From: Manduca sexta
Taxonomy: Eukaryota > Arthropoda > Insecta > Lepidoptera > Sphingidae
Assembly: GCF_014839805.1 (NCBI RefSeq)
Contig: NC_051123.1
Span: 4,136,727 to 4,200,726, forward strand
Length of the DNA stretch: 64,000 nt
Direction: 5' to 3'
Under the pieces are notes generated by a model that saw nothing but the letters and a program-made list of their open reading frames with translations, was not told the origin of the DNA and searched no databases. A program made the translations under genes and the position numbers. This document shows positions 35,301 to 46,544 of this stretch, piece by piece. The stretch's first letter is position 1. Every line of letters starts with the position of its first letter.

Positions 35301-38300
35301 CCTGCTTTCTTGCTTTCATTATCTAATTGCTGTAATATAATTTGTATTATGTTTGATTTTTCTGCAAATATGACAATATCGTCCGCAAATCTTGGGTGGT
35401 TTTGGTGCGTTTCATTTATATTTATTCCAAAATCTTCCCAGTTTATGTTTCTGAATATATTTTCTAACACTACCGTGAAAAGTTTGGGTGAGAGTGGATC
35501 ACCCTACCGGACACTTCTCTGAATGCTTAATTCTTCACGTTGCTGTTCAAGTTCGACCTTTGCTGTGGAATGTTTATAGATTTCTGTTATTCTTCTTATA
35601 TATTTTTACTTTTAATGTAACTACTACCTACATAAATAGTGCAACAAATATAAATACTACACTATGTTTTGTCGTTATGAGCGCACACTACAGTATTTTT
35701 CATAAAAGTGTGGATGAACATTTGCTTTTACACTTTGGTAGAAAGGATATATACAAGGCCTTATATTATATAACCTAAGAGCTCATAAACCTCAGCCAGA
35801 GTAGTGATGTGTTGCCAACCTTAAACGCATCAGATGCTGTAAACTTATTCTTTTTTTACACTGTGACATAATCTTAGTTATAGCTTAGATGTAATTTTGT
35901 AAGTGTTAGGAAATTGATAAATTATACATGTTAAGTGACAACGAACGAAATTGTTTATAATTTATTCTTCTTTTACATATAACGTACATATTGATGGTAG
36001 GCCTCTCATATGTAAGAGTCCGCCTGGGTAGGTACCACTGCAATGTCTATTACTGCCGCCAAAAAAATTAAAAACCGAATAATTCTTGATGACGTCACAC
36101 ATACAGTTGAATGAAGTAGTTCTTTGGTCCACCTTACTATTGATTTAAAAAACTAAGACAACGTCATTTGTCAATGTGAAATGTCAATAATACAATAGGT
36201 ATCTACGTCACAACTGTCATTTTCGAAGAGAGAGAGAGAAACAAAATAAACTGTCACTTCACTTATTTTTTACTGCAAGGTTTGGTCATTACGTTTTGAG
36301 CCGTATATATGCAACCATTTGGTGCTTACGTCGTTTTAGAATATCACAACATTAAAAGTGAAAATCATGAACGAAAATATCAGATTTTTTAAAAATAAAA
36401 AATTTGGGTCTTACAATTTTAGATGTAGTTACATGATCTAGTATGTTTGCTGAAGCGAGAGTGGACTGCTTCTTCGCCATTATGCGCAAGCGATGTGCTT
36501 CTCTAGTGCGCAGGATTAGGGCTAGCACCAACAGCATCCTGGTCATGATAGCGCGCAGATTTGACTGTATGTATATAAATCACTGTTGCGCTATCTCTCA
36601 TGGATTGGAGTGTCATTCCTCATTTTTAAACCTTTGATTATCACTAACATAGTATAAGTTTTCTTGTGTACCTACTAACAATGTTGAGTCATGAGTTACT
36701 CGCAAATAAATAAATAAATAAAATAAATAAATAAATTATAAACATTTGAGTATGTTGAAAAAATGAAATGTTGTCAATTGCTCTTCAAAGTCTGTAGCCA
36801 AGACGCATTGCTACAAGCGTTAGCGCCAATAGTAAACATAAATATGTATGGGAATGACATATCCAAGCAATACAATTTTCGCAGAATTGTACATTGGAGC
36901 GCCTGGGGGTTTTCACCTAGGATTAGAGTTATAGTGAATGAATTGATACGATCGATGTGGGATATTGTTTTTTAAACTATAAATTGCAATGTTTACCCAA
37001 TTTTTTTTTGTGCACTCCATTTTTTCATTGTTTAAACAAATTATTATAAAAATTAATGTTTGACCATATATTTTCACTTTAAACAGTTTTTTTTTTATTT
37101 ATATGTTAAATCTTACCTGAGTAGACATATAGGAACATTTTTCAAAGATACCTGTGTATAAAAATAGGAGTAGGGATCTCGAACAGGTAGAAAAACGTGG
37201 ACAGGACAGCGGACCGACAGCTGCTATGTACAATGAAATTTCTCGGCCAGTTTAATTATAAATGAAACGTACTCCATTGTGTAAATTTAAAAAAATAAGG
37301 TAATTAATTACGACTAATAAAAAGAAAAAAAATATTACTACAAAATCTGTTTATTTAAATATATTACATTGTTGTCTACATCAAATATTTTCTTCTACTT
37401 CATCTATCTGTAGAATAGGTGAAGTATTGGAACAACTATTTCCGCTGCACTGTAAACATGCTACACTGCAGTATAAACCACTTTTTCTGCATCCACCAAA
37501 GCTCCACATCCCTTTTTGCAATTACAAAATAAAATTTGCAATAAATTATCCGGAGCAGGTAATTGATTCATTGTTATTGGGATGTACATGTTATTGGAAT
37601 ACTTCCATCCCCAATTTTCAATAACTACGTCATTTCCTAGCCATATCTGAATTTGTAGGTATACTCTTTTAAAGTGCTCAAACGCTGCATCAGTTGTTGG
37701 AGGCAGTGATGACAAAAGAACACTCGTATTTTTGGCTGTTGCTTTTATGAAAGAATTGAACCTTAATGTAAAAAAATGTTAATATTGTCAAGTTAAAGGA
37801 TTGGATAAATATTTAATTCGTGGCCAAATTTAATAAAAAAAAAGCTGAAAATAGAACTTTGATCGATAATTTTTACATGAAAGATTGATTGATTGATCAA
37901 CTTTTAAAACTACTGTCTTCGATAAAGCAATACCAGTGACAGATTGAATAATATGTGGAAATGTGTAATGTTTCAAGGTGTCACTGATGAGGAGGTGATT
38001 CAGAAATACGCGCAGATGAAGGCCACCGCCGAATTGAAGAAGGAGGGAAACAAGTACAGATACATCACTAACTCCGTCAATGGCAAAAATGAAGTCGTGT
38101 TCGAGTCTGGCGTAGAGGTCGAAGATTTAGGCCTGGGTGGTGTTCCGGTAGGTGTTATTTCAAGCGATGTTTAGATTAGCAAGAAAACTTGCAGAATTCG
38201 ACTTCGGAAAGCAATTTTTACCGCGTAAATAATCACAAGTTGACATTCAAAAATTTTAAAGCTTCCAGGACTTGCGGCAAGGCGCTACTGGAATCTGAAG

Positions 38301-41280
38301 GTTCTTGCGCAATGTATTGTTGAAAGAACTTATTAGTCTAAACTTTGCAATAAAATTAATAATATTTTTTAAAATAGCCTTGTTTCTTTAGTCATAAGTA
38401 CTTATATTTTAACATATTATATACCTACCTCAGACTTTAACTTTTCATGATCAACTAAAATTTAAAATAAATTAACAATAGATAATTTATAACAAAAACG
38501 AAGCAAAGATGTAATTCTATGAATTAATACTACGTTTGGAAAAAAAATGCTAATATTGTTATGAAAAACAAAGAAATTAATTCCTTGACAGGTGTAGCGG
38601 GCATAGCCACCTTCGGTTCAAACCTCGGGAAGTCACTGCCATTGGCTCCCAATGACGTGACGTGCGCGTTCCGCCAATGAGAGCGTGTGGACCCTGTAGA
38701 TAATGCGCGAGCATTGAAAATTTTCAAAGTGAAGAAAATAGCACGCGAGACAATAGCAGCGTGTTATTTTATGTGGGGCGTAGGATCGGCACAGGACGCC
38801 TTTCCGTCCCCACAATGAGTGCTGGATTGCGTGAGGGGAAGTGGCAATGCCAATTAATAAGGCCCGGGAGGTTTTTATAGCGTATATTCACTATTCACAC
38901 ACGTTAAATAATACAATGATCCGGCGGACACACAGTAGCGGCGTATGTTTCGCAGTGCGGCGTGAGCGGTGCAGCATGCACGTCGCTCTCTCCTTTTCTT
39001 GCACTGTTTTTCCTGGCTGGAACACTTCAGGGCTTCTTGTTTTCTTCCTTTTCTTGACTCGAACTGAACTTGCTGGAACTCGAACTGCCGAATGCCAAAA
39101 TTGCATTCGCTTATATATAACCCGGCTATCCCGTAGGGAGAGCCGCCAAAAATAGAGCCTTTTTGCAGCCTCATTTTCACTTCCTAGCTATCACTATTTT
39201 ATAAATAAAAGTTGGACCTCTGGAGTCCCCTATGTGAAATTTACACGGTTTTATAGATAAATCAATTACCTATAACTATACATAAAAATAATACGCCTAT
39301 GTGCGATACGAAAAAAGTTACAATAACAAAACACAAGAAATTTGTCTACAGACGACGCACAAAGGCCTTAAAAACGCTATTTACTTTGATATGAACTTAT
39401 ATACAATACCCATGTTTACGGCATGGGGTAGGCAAAAGCAAAAACTATATCTACGTAAAGTTTCTACACTGTCACTTCAATATCTCGGTCGTGAGATCGC
39501 TTTATAACGTACCACTAAAAAACAGTCACACACACGTGCGCGGGCGCATTGTCCGTCCCTCTCTGGGTGTGTCGTTTCGCTCGACACACCTACTGCGCAT
39601 GCGTGAATGCGCTGTCTCGCTCTTTTCGTGTGTGCGTCCTGCACATTTTATGTACCTACCTATTTACTTTTCTGCAAGTTATCACCTTTGTAATTTACCT
39701 CTGCAAAAGTTTACTTTATTATACAGGTATCCTTAGCTTTTTCTGTAAGTATATTTAAAAACATTTACTCATATTATAGGTCAAGTGCGTGTACACAGTC
39801 TACGGTAACACAGTGATACAGGTTGGCAACACCGGCAAAGGAATTGGCACCATAATAAGAGAGTTCAGCGAAGACCTCCTCAAAATGGTAAATAGAATAT
39901 CGTGTAATAGGGGTAATTAGAAATTCATCTATACTTGGTTGAGGTACAGTTAATGACGTTTTACAAATAGACGCGTCATAGACTAACAAAATTGCACGTA
40001 AAACAGCGCACTATTTGCTATAGTCACATACCTGTACATGTAATTACAAATCGGCTCGAAGAAGGAATAAAGAGATTCAGCATACGATCGTTAGAAAAGT
40101 ATATATAGTTACAATTAATGCCGCACGCTCATTGGCCAAAGCGCGTGCGACGTAAGTATAATCAGAGAAATCTGGGAAAAATTGGACACTTGATTTTATT
40201 CGTTTCATGTAAGTTTGAATTTGAATCGAGTAAAACAGTACAACATATTATATTTTTATAATAATATGCATCATTTAAATAAAATAAAGAATTAATTTAT
40301 TAATGTATTTAAGTGTACATAATGTAATGAATTAATAGCAGTCCATGTTAAGGGATTCTATTACTCTAAAAGCACAATAGTAAATATTTACAAGTATTCG
40401 ATGTATTACATTCAAGTATTATCTAAATATAATATTATGGTTTTATTTCATACAGTGTTATTATACACCTTGATTTTATAGTCGTTTTGGAACCGAAAAT
40501 TTTAAATTCTGTATCAATAATATGTTTAAAAAAATACCAATGTAATAAAATAAATATATTTTTTACAAACATTAAATTTAAAGTTTACGAATAATAAATG
40601 AGAACTCGTGGTACCATGTACATAATGCAAGTAAACCTCACACGTACTACTTCGATCACTATGATCGGCGCCATTCATAACTATGAATAATAGGGAATAT
40701 GTATATTTTTTTTATTTGTTTAACTCGCTGATGCTTACGCTTATCACTATAGCGAGCATAGTTTTTGTTACTTTCGCTTAGCTTTAGACTCTCCTTTATT
40801 TCTCTCCTTCTCTCTTCTAGTGCATGTTTGTTGTACTCTTACGTGTATTGTACTTTCACTCCTTGCTTATAAACCCTCTTTACGAGTGGACTTTATTTTT
40901 AATAATTTATACCCACTACACTCAAGGCTGATACCCTACAGTACTCCTGACAACATATTATATGCAAAATTTATGATCACCGGTTTAAGTACTAAAATCG
41001 TCAAGTCAAAACAGAGAAACAAACTAATTTTAATATTATTAGTTGGGATACTCGGTGAGCCCCCTGGCTGCCTAGTCCATGCATTGCAGAGGAAGAGGGC
41101 GTGGGGAGTTCTATTGAGACAGGAGGGTGGAATGGCAAAAAATCTTTGGAAAACACTGCTCTAATCTTATAATAGATACCCATACATGACCCAGAATATG
41201 TTTTAATTACTGTTTTTTCTTTGCAGACAATGACCCTTTCATCGTGGGACGGCGTCGCATACAGATACTACAAGGCTTAA
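32372..41280 (+). CDS. FABP: Fatty acid-binding protein E (4 exons, 133 aa)
   Basis: Exon 1 is 32372-32441 (MAYVGKVYTFDRHENFDKYL), exon 2 37978-38147 (VTDEEVIQKYAQMKATAELK), exon 3 39780-39887 (VKCVYTVYGNTVIQVGNTGK) and exon 4 41227-41280 (TMTLSSWDGVAYRYYKA, TAA). Boundaries are AG|GTGTC, CCG|GTAGGT, TAG|GTCAAG, ATG|GTAAAT and CAG|ACAATG, with phases consistent with all paralogs. It is a cytosolic lipid-binding protein by family; the ligand Arg in REF (residue 107) and R129-x-Y131 are present. It mirrors gene D in an inverted duplication. Intron 1 (5.5 kb) holds a TIR transposon with a decayed gene, a GC-rich insertion, an RTE LINE and a CXC-type gene fragment; intron 2 holds a probable solo LTR (38772-39645). 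Exon 2 keeps the DEE that gene D lost. TATAAAA lies at 32308-32314 and a TCATTA initiator-like site about 27 bp later. Confidence 0.92.
32513..33884 (+). mobile_element. TIR transposon carrying a decayed cargo gene
   Basis: Present in intron 1 of E, absent at the same site in F and D. Ends CACAGGTCGAC / GTTGACCGGTG are inverted, and an exact 15-bp subterminal inverted repeat AAAGTTTGCTTTTGT occurs at 32611-32625 and (complement) 33777-33791. The interior holds the gene relic at 32818-33577. The superfamily cannot be fixed because the target duplication is unclear. Confidence 0.7.
32818..33577 (+). pseudogene. Relic of a multicopy arthropod uncharacterised protein
   Basis: Begins MASRKCKQDVD, stop, then FCFICGKFIKLRSKKFALT, a Cys-rich start. 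The C-terminal part reads VVNCFFGNQRVDNYEELIE ... GCRMSHKLHMLHAHLDKFKD, NMGAYSEVQGERFY, stop, DVMDFERHYQGQYNESMMGD and YIWGLI. I recall this as a family present in many near-identical copies in aphids and other arthropods, with no assigned biochemical function. At least two premature stops and several frameshifts make it non-functional. Its position between inverted repeats indicates that the family travels on a DNA transposon. Confidence 0.65.
33888..34430 (+). repeat. GC-rich intron-1 insertion, copy in E
   Basis: With 32449-32512 it forms an insertion of about 600 bp right after the exon-1 splice donor, shared by D (28190-28880 plus 26820-27062, broken by later inserts) and F (60217-60808). 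Compared with genes C, G and B it separates GTATGTAT from ATTATTTTTA. It contains CGCG-rich sequence and two TATA-like sites, so a solo LTR is possible, but ends are not clear. The 79-residue frame is not taken as a gene. Confidence 0.55.
34536..35595 (-). mobile_element. RTE-type LINE, 5'-truncated, copy in E
   Basis: The minus-strand frame 35470-34718 has ...PRFADDIVIFAEKSN (FADD catalytic box), AGLSMNPAKTKVM, YVYLGQMIS and LPCFTYGCRTWPA; the downstream tail WTKDIMEWYPRNGKKQKGRQ is in the frame after a frameshift at about 34910. The 3' end is an (AAT)n tail at 34536. The endonuclease and first RT motifs are missing. The same insertion is in F and, deleted, in D, so it predates their split. 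Confidence 0.8.
36706..36736. repeat. (AAAT)n microsatellite
   Basis: About seven AAAT units with one interruption, in E intron 1. Confidence 0.8.
37370..37760 (-). pseudogene. Fragment of CXC-type transposon-associated gene
   Basis: Minus frame 37715-37461 reads MSSLPPTTDAAFEHFKRVYL-QIQIWLGND...WGWKYSNNMYIPITM... LPAPDNLLQILFCNCKKGCG. The LPPT-A----RVY-Q---WLGN, WGW---N--IPI, APE-LL--I-CNC--GC series matches an uncharacterised arthropod family, usually followed by a Cys-rich CXC/tesmin-like stretch; here only the first Cys pair remains. It occupies a segment of E intron 1 (about 36890-37770) that replaces about 290 bp still present in D. Confidence 0.55.
38508..38702 (+). repeat. Intron-2 shared insertion (copy in E)
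   Basis: Reverse-complement copy of the same block; inverted CCAAT pair and TGACGTGACGTGCGCG core at about 38640-38680. Confidence 0.55.
38772..39645 (+). mobile_element. Probable solo LTR (874 bp) in intron 2 of E
   Basis: Starts TGTGGGGCG and ends CTGCACA (TG...CA), flanked by TTTTA at 38767-38771 and 39646-39650. Gene D has the empty site. Inside are TATATATAA (39111) and AATAAA (39203), fitting a U3 promoter and polyadenylation site on the plus strand. An alternative reading is a 9-bp target duplication ATTTTATGT around 38775-39644 (Mutator-like), because the flanks also match by that length. No internal retrotransposon genes. Confidence 0.55.
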
Positions 41281-41370
41281 TTTAATTGTTATAATTTAAT
41301 TATTTAATTTATTGATTGTTATGATAAATATATAATTTACCAGTTATTTTTAAAATTTCTCTTATTTATT

Positions 41371-41665
41371 CAGTTGAAGGATGAGACGAACACGCGACTC
41401 GTCTTATAGTACGCGATACGACTGTCCCTAGACAGTAACTACACCACAGAGAAGTTTGAAATACAAAGTATTGCGCCGTACTCCACTGCCCTCGTCACTT
41501 TGAGACATAAGATGTTAAGCCTCATAATATCTAGTTTTTATGCTGTCTCCAATGCTTTGCAACCGGAAAAAAACCGTACATGCGTACTAGTGGTTGGTGG
41601 TAGGTTAGACATTGTGGTGTTATGTACTCAGGCGGCCCCTTGCATACGAAAGATCTACCATCAGT
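41371..41665. repeat. Dispersed repeat in 3' flank of gene E
   Basis: Reverse complement of the 921-1203 family, about 90 bp past the TAA of gene E; this is the orthologous insertion. Confidence 0.7.
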
Positions 41666-41679
41666 TACTTGGAATAACC

Positions 41680-42882
41680 ACGTCATATTTCAACATAAAT
41701 ATAGATCACCTATAGGTAATAAAACTTAATTTAATACCAGCCAGAGTGTAATAAGAAAAACAAACAAGACAGGAAAAATCGTAATAACATTTGTTAAAAA
41801 CCATCTCGTTAAGTAAGAATTTATTTTAAAAAATACCAATCTATCGAAATGAAACAAACAGTTAATAAGTAGAAACGTCTGCGCGGATCTAAAAGTGCAC
41901 AACGCCAATCCCCGAAAGACTAGACTATGCAAATAATGTTGAGCGATCCCTAAGCTTCTGGGAGTAGGAATGGCTTATTATTATTATATCAGTAGCGCAG
42001 GTTTTGCTGCCTGGGGCAGTCGCAAAATTTGCTGAGCCGAGTCAGCGAGGGAGAGAAAGAAAAAAGAAAAAGGTCAAGCCTCCTTCCCCCCGCCTAGTGT
42101 AATAAATTGATGTTACATGCAAAGAAATACGAAAAACTAACGTCCAAGTTTTAAAATCTTTCATTTTACACATTTTGCCGTTTGGGACGAACCCGTCTCT
42201 GCCGCCTCTATTACGAGCCATTTCAATCTATCTACTTCTACCGCTTAACAGCAGTACAGGCATTTTTGGGGTTTCAAGAACATTGTATCTAAGCACTGAA
42301 CATTATAAATAAAAATGTATTGTTTGAATGACGAACCAAACAGTGTCATTCACGATATGGTACTGCATAGGTATTTAATTGCTTCGTTTTTAATTCAAGG
42401 TCGAAAAGTCCATCCTCTCCCTACTTCACCATTAAAAAAAATTCGTTGCGAGTTTGATTAGTGCTCTGGCAGACTCGCCGAAATTCAGCGCTCGATGTCA
42501 TGAAACGCGTGCCACAGCCGGTCCTATCTTAAAGGGTTGCAGTGGCGGGAGCGGGGGCGCGATAGTGTAATATTTTCTGCTTAACATTCCAAGCACGAAC
42601 GGGTTAATTTAAAGATTTTTATAGTATTTCGAATGTTGCAGAGTTGTATGTACATAATATGACAATTGTGTAGATTTCTGGATTGCTCGCTTGTTTACAG
42701 GTGTCACCGTCTGTTAAAGTTTTAATTAATAACTGATTACTAGATAGATTGTCATCGGTCTTTTAAGTACGTATTATTCATTTTAGGACAGGTGATTTTG
42801 GAATGTTTATTTAGGCAATGGAAAAAACAGAAGTATCAATATGTAAAATTGTATGTAACAGATTAACATTATTAAATTAATA
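41680..42882. other. Between genes E and H: unclassified repeats
   Basis: A region with CAGGTTTTGCTGCCTGGGGC (42000) and GCACGAACGGGTTA (42590; half of the 21699 palindrome). No gene recognised. Confidence 0.4.
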
Positions 42883-43432
42883 TTAAGCTTTGTAATATAT
42901 TTTAGTTGCTCCGTCCCAAACATTATTCGTTATTGTCTTAAGGAAATTAAATTAGTTATTTATAATTATTGATTTGATATTCTGTAAATCGAGTAGCTAC
43001 GGTCAGCAACAAAAGTATCTGATCAAATTCGAAATTTCAAATTGCCATTAGAGTTTTGTCTCCGTCTCAACAATAATTTATCGTTCGCTAGAATAAACTT
43101 CAGAGAGTTTACTTTATTTTAAACAATTTTACTAAAGAAAAAACGATTGTCTACAAAGACACGAAAGTTCGAAATTCTAAATTTGTTTAAGTACTTTTGT
43201 GGTTGACTGTCTATGTTTTTCTTAGCTATGCGAGCTAATCTAACTTAGTTGTTGGTCCGCAAATGGCGTAAAATGGAGATAAAGCTTTGTTTTAGCCATA
43301 GGTACCTACCAACATACATACCAATACCAACTCATCTCCGTTAAACTCTCTGAGGAAAGTAAACACTTTCCCATCCTCTAACCTTTGGACGTGCGTCATG
43401 ACATTATCTTCCACCGTGATTGTTGACTTCGC
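42883..43432 (-). CDS. Divergent FABP-like gene H, exons 3-4 only seen
   Basis: An exon 3-like stretch at 43432-43322 (111 bp, 37 codons, AKSTITVEDNVMTH... FLREFNGDEL) has a CAG acceptor and a strong GTATGT donor. An exon 4-like stretch at 42936-42883 (17 codons plus TAA, ending WDGATKIYYKA) follows an AAG acceptor. The exon 3 ending REFNGDEL matches the general FABP pattern better than the A-G group does, so H is an older paralog. The usual C-terminal R-Y-Y is I-Y-Y here: the Arg of the RxY ligand motif is replaced by Ile. I found no exon 1 or 2 upstream on this strand before gene G; a dispersed repeat sits at 43508-43785. Either the 5' exons were lost and this is a relic, or exons 1-2 are too diverged for me to see. 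The absence of stops or frameshifts argues against long neutral decay. Confidence 0.65.
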
Positions 43433-43507
43433 CTGAAATGGTTTTAGGAAACATACATTTTAATCTACTTTGCATACAGTGCTTAGCCAAGGATTTTTAT
43501 TGCTTTG

Positions 43508-43785
43508 AATGACGAGACGAGCCCTTCACCTGATTGTAAGCGATACGACCGCCCATAAACATTAGAAACACCATCCCAACCTTTAATCACAAAGTTTTGT
43601 TTGGTATTCCATTGCGCTCGCCATCTTGAGTCATGAGATGTCTTCTTATGTCCAGTAGTTACCCTGGCTACAATGTTCTTCAAACCGGAACACAACAGTA
43701 ACTACACACCACTGCTAGGCGGCACAAATAGATGTTCCGGTGGTACCTACCCAGGCGGACTCTCACATACGAGAGACTTCCACCA
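43508..43785. repeat. Same dispersed repeat upstream of gene H exon 3
   Basis: Contains GGTACCTACCCAGGCGGACT and related words, but lies at a different place relative to FABP exons than in A-G, so it is an independent insertion. Shorter pieces of the family occur at 26228-26285, 36000-36055 and 63612-63670. Confidence 0.6.
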
Positions 43786-45193
43786 GTAAATAAAACAAAC
43801 ATCACGACTTGATTCCCGGATTAGGTTGAGGTGTAAAGCATTCACTTTGTTCCGTCTCCTTATGCGATAGTCATAAGTCTCGATATATCGAGCACCAATC
43901 CAGATCCTTATATAGAGTAAATCATAAAAGTTGAACAAATTCAATATTTCAAATCGTCTTTTGTTTCCGTATGAAAAATATTTTCTTCGTAACTAAAATA
44001 GACCTCAAAGCGTTTACTTTATTTAAAATAAATAAAAAATAATATTTCGATTTAAGTTAAAATGTAGAAGCGTTTTGAAGTTTTGAATTTGTTCAGCAAC
44101 TATTTTGGCAGACTGTACCTACCGGTAGCTGTCAATTTTATTATTAGCTTGCTAACTTGTGATATCTATGTGCATTTATTTGTACTATGAAGGTATAAAG
44201 CGGGTAATGTTTAATAATAAATTAATGAACATTGTAAACTCCGAACATATTATCGTAACCGTCCTTATACGAAAGAGATATTATAATAATGAATTATACA
44301 AAAATATGGAAAGATTATATAGATAACATAAATATAGAAAATAAATGTAATGCTAGATAAGTTAAGTATACTTATGTATTGCATTCATTATAGTTCATAT
44401 ATTAATATTCCCAATAGTGTAAGACTCTAATTAATATTATTATTATCTACAAATAAATTTGCATGCTGTGAAAAACGGTGACACCTGTAACTGTTACAAT
44501 GATTCTTGCAAATAAAATAAATAAATAAAAGATGAGTACTTAGTGTACATTTCCGACATTCCCATAATTGTGAATATCATCATCACCCATATCATGGTGC
44601 TGCCTTTTTTATATTCATGTAGACACCATAATAGGAATCATTATTATAATCAGACGGTCAGTATGCACCATTATTATAATTATTATAAACTTGATTAGTT
44701 TGCTTATTGTTAATTAGCTTTTTGTTATAAATTAACTGCCTTAAGTAAATAACATTGTAATAGTAAATTTACCAATACAATAAATAAAATTTACATGTAA
44801 ATTTCAATTCCAATTTGTTGTGATTTTCTCAATGACTAAATAATAAAGAGGACAAGCCTCAAAAGTTAGCTATATGAACAAGATATATTTATGTTAGGGA
44901 AATCGACGCATAATTGTAAATATATATGTCTATCTCTTTTACTCAAAGCTTATTTGGCACGCAACAAAAAAAGACAAAAAATAACTGCTTTCTTCGAATA
45001 TGGCAATATTTCGTTTACTTCAACACACTGGGACCGCTTTGCGGCAGCAGACGCCATTTATTGCAGCCCAGTTAGCAAGTACATGTAGTGATAAACGATG
45101 TAAACAAATCTACATAGATATTGAATTTAAAGTAATATAATAATATTCTTAATTGTTTAGTTTGTTTATTAGTGTATATGTTAAGTTTCGAAA
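43786..45193. other. AT-rich, no exon 1/2 of gene H found
   Basis: Searched on the minus strand for the MxFxGK-Y-F exon and the KY-exon without success. Short frames have no family features. Confidence 0.4.
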
Positions 45194-45268
45194 ATGACTC
45201 AGTGTTGTGTGAAAGGATGCAAATCGTATTCACGCCAAGAAAGACCCCAGAATATCTTTTCATAGGTT
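45194..45268 (+). pseudogene. THAP zinc-finger N-terminal fragment
   Basis: MTQCCVKGCKSYSRQERPQN followed one frame over by SFHR: the CC-x-GC and FHR of a THAP finger start, with a one-base frameshift before FHR. GTTAGT after CATAG could be a splice donor. The second half of such a domain is seen at 9702-9826, not nearby. Confidence 0.4.
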
Positions 45269-45384
45269 AGTAAATGTTTTTACCGGTAAGTAAAATAGTA
45301 ATGATTATAATACTTCACCTAATAGTAATATTAATAGTAATAGTTCGTCGATTGTTGCTGGCAGAAGTAGCAGATTCCTCTAAT

Positions 45385-45480
45385 TGACTTATTAGTGTAT
45401 TTATATATTTATTTATTTTTATATATGTATATATATATGTATTTTTTTTATATATATATATCTATATATTTATATATGCG
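45385..45480. repeat. AT dinucleotide-rich low-complexity tract
   Basis: Long TATATA runs; the 71-residue Tyr/Ile-rich frame here is an artefact of this tract. Confidence 0.8.
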
Positions 45481-46216
45481 AGTATGTTTTAATTACATTT
45501 GTTTACTATTTCTCTTCTTATTTGTTTTTTCACTTCTTTTATTATACACCTACCTCCGTCCTCTCTACACCACCCCAAGGTTGACTGGGAGAGAATGCCC
45601 ATGGCATTAAGTCCGCCTGTATACCATGTGTACAAAGTGTTAATAAATAAATAAATAAAATAATATTACTTTAATATATTGCTATGAATAATAATAGAAT
45701 TGTTATTGCATAACCAATGAAACATAAAAGAAATAACATGAAGATGAAATATGAGATATATTTTTACAATTGGCGGTCTAATGTTTCAAACAACCTTTGC
45801 ATGCACGGAAATAGATACAACATTATATTGTTGTTATTGCAAATAATTATTATAATTGATTATCTCTACGATCATTGATTTTAGTTTTGCTGAGACATAG
45901 TTATGTTTCTCGATCAAAGAGCATAATAACTTATTATAAAATAATGCCAACCAAATAATTTCTGGCTACGCTACCTCATTCCATTTATCATGTATTAAAT
46001 ATCCTAATTTGTAACTTAAAATTTTAGCAAGGAATAGTGCAACATACAAATGTACAAAATGAATTAAACACAATTGGATTTTTGCCACAACAGGTACTGC
46101 TTTCTTTAACAATTGTTACTTATAAATCAGTTTCAGTTTGTCTTATATTTATATTATGGTAGAATCTAACACCTTTTGTATTTGATCTTTGTTTGGGCTT
46201 ATTTAATAATAATAAT

Positions 46217-46534
46217 AATATCAGCCCTGTATTATATACTTGCCCACTGCTGAGCACGGGCCTCCTCTACTACTGAGAGGGATTAGGCCTTAGTCCACCA
46301 CGCTGGCCTAGTGCGGATTGGTAGACTTCACACACCTTCGAAATTCCTATAGAGAACTTCTCAGATGTGCAGGTTTCTTCACGATGTTTTTCTTCACCGT
46401 TAAAGCGAACGATAAATTCACAAAGAATACACACATGATTTTTTAGAAAAGTCAGAGGTGTGTGCCCTTGGGATTTGAACCTGCGGACATTCGCCTCGGC
46501 AGTCCGTTCCACACCCAACTAGGCTATCGTCGCT
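46217..46534 (-). mobile_element. tRNA-derived SINE, copy 2
   Basis: Minus strand: GCGACGATAGCCTAGTTGGG (A-box), CAGGTTCAAATCCCAAGG (B-box GGTTCAAATCC), ending GGGCTGATATTATTATTATT, an (ATT)n tail. Confidence 0.85.
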
Positions 46535-46544
46535 TCACCAATAA

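Noticed and set aside
38841..39180. Overlapping 71-104 residue frames on both strands
   Set aside because: All fall within the probable solo LTR; mutually overlapping and without motifs.
43483..43944. Candidate exon 1/2 of gene H in frames 43483-43695 and 43747-43944
   Set aside because: The first is the dispersed repeat; the second lacks the GK-Y-F and KY-YI patterns expected of FABP exons.
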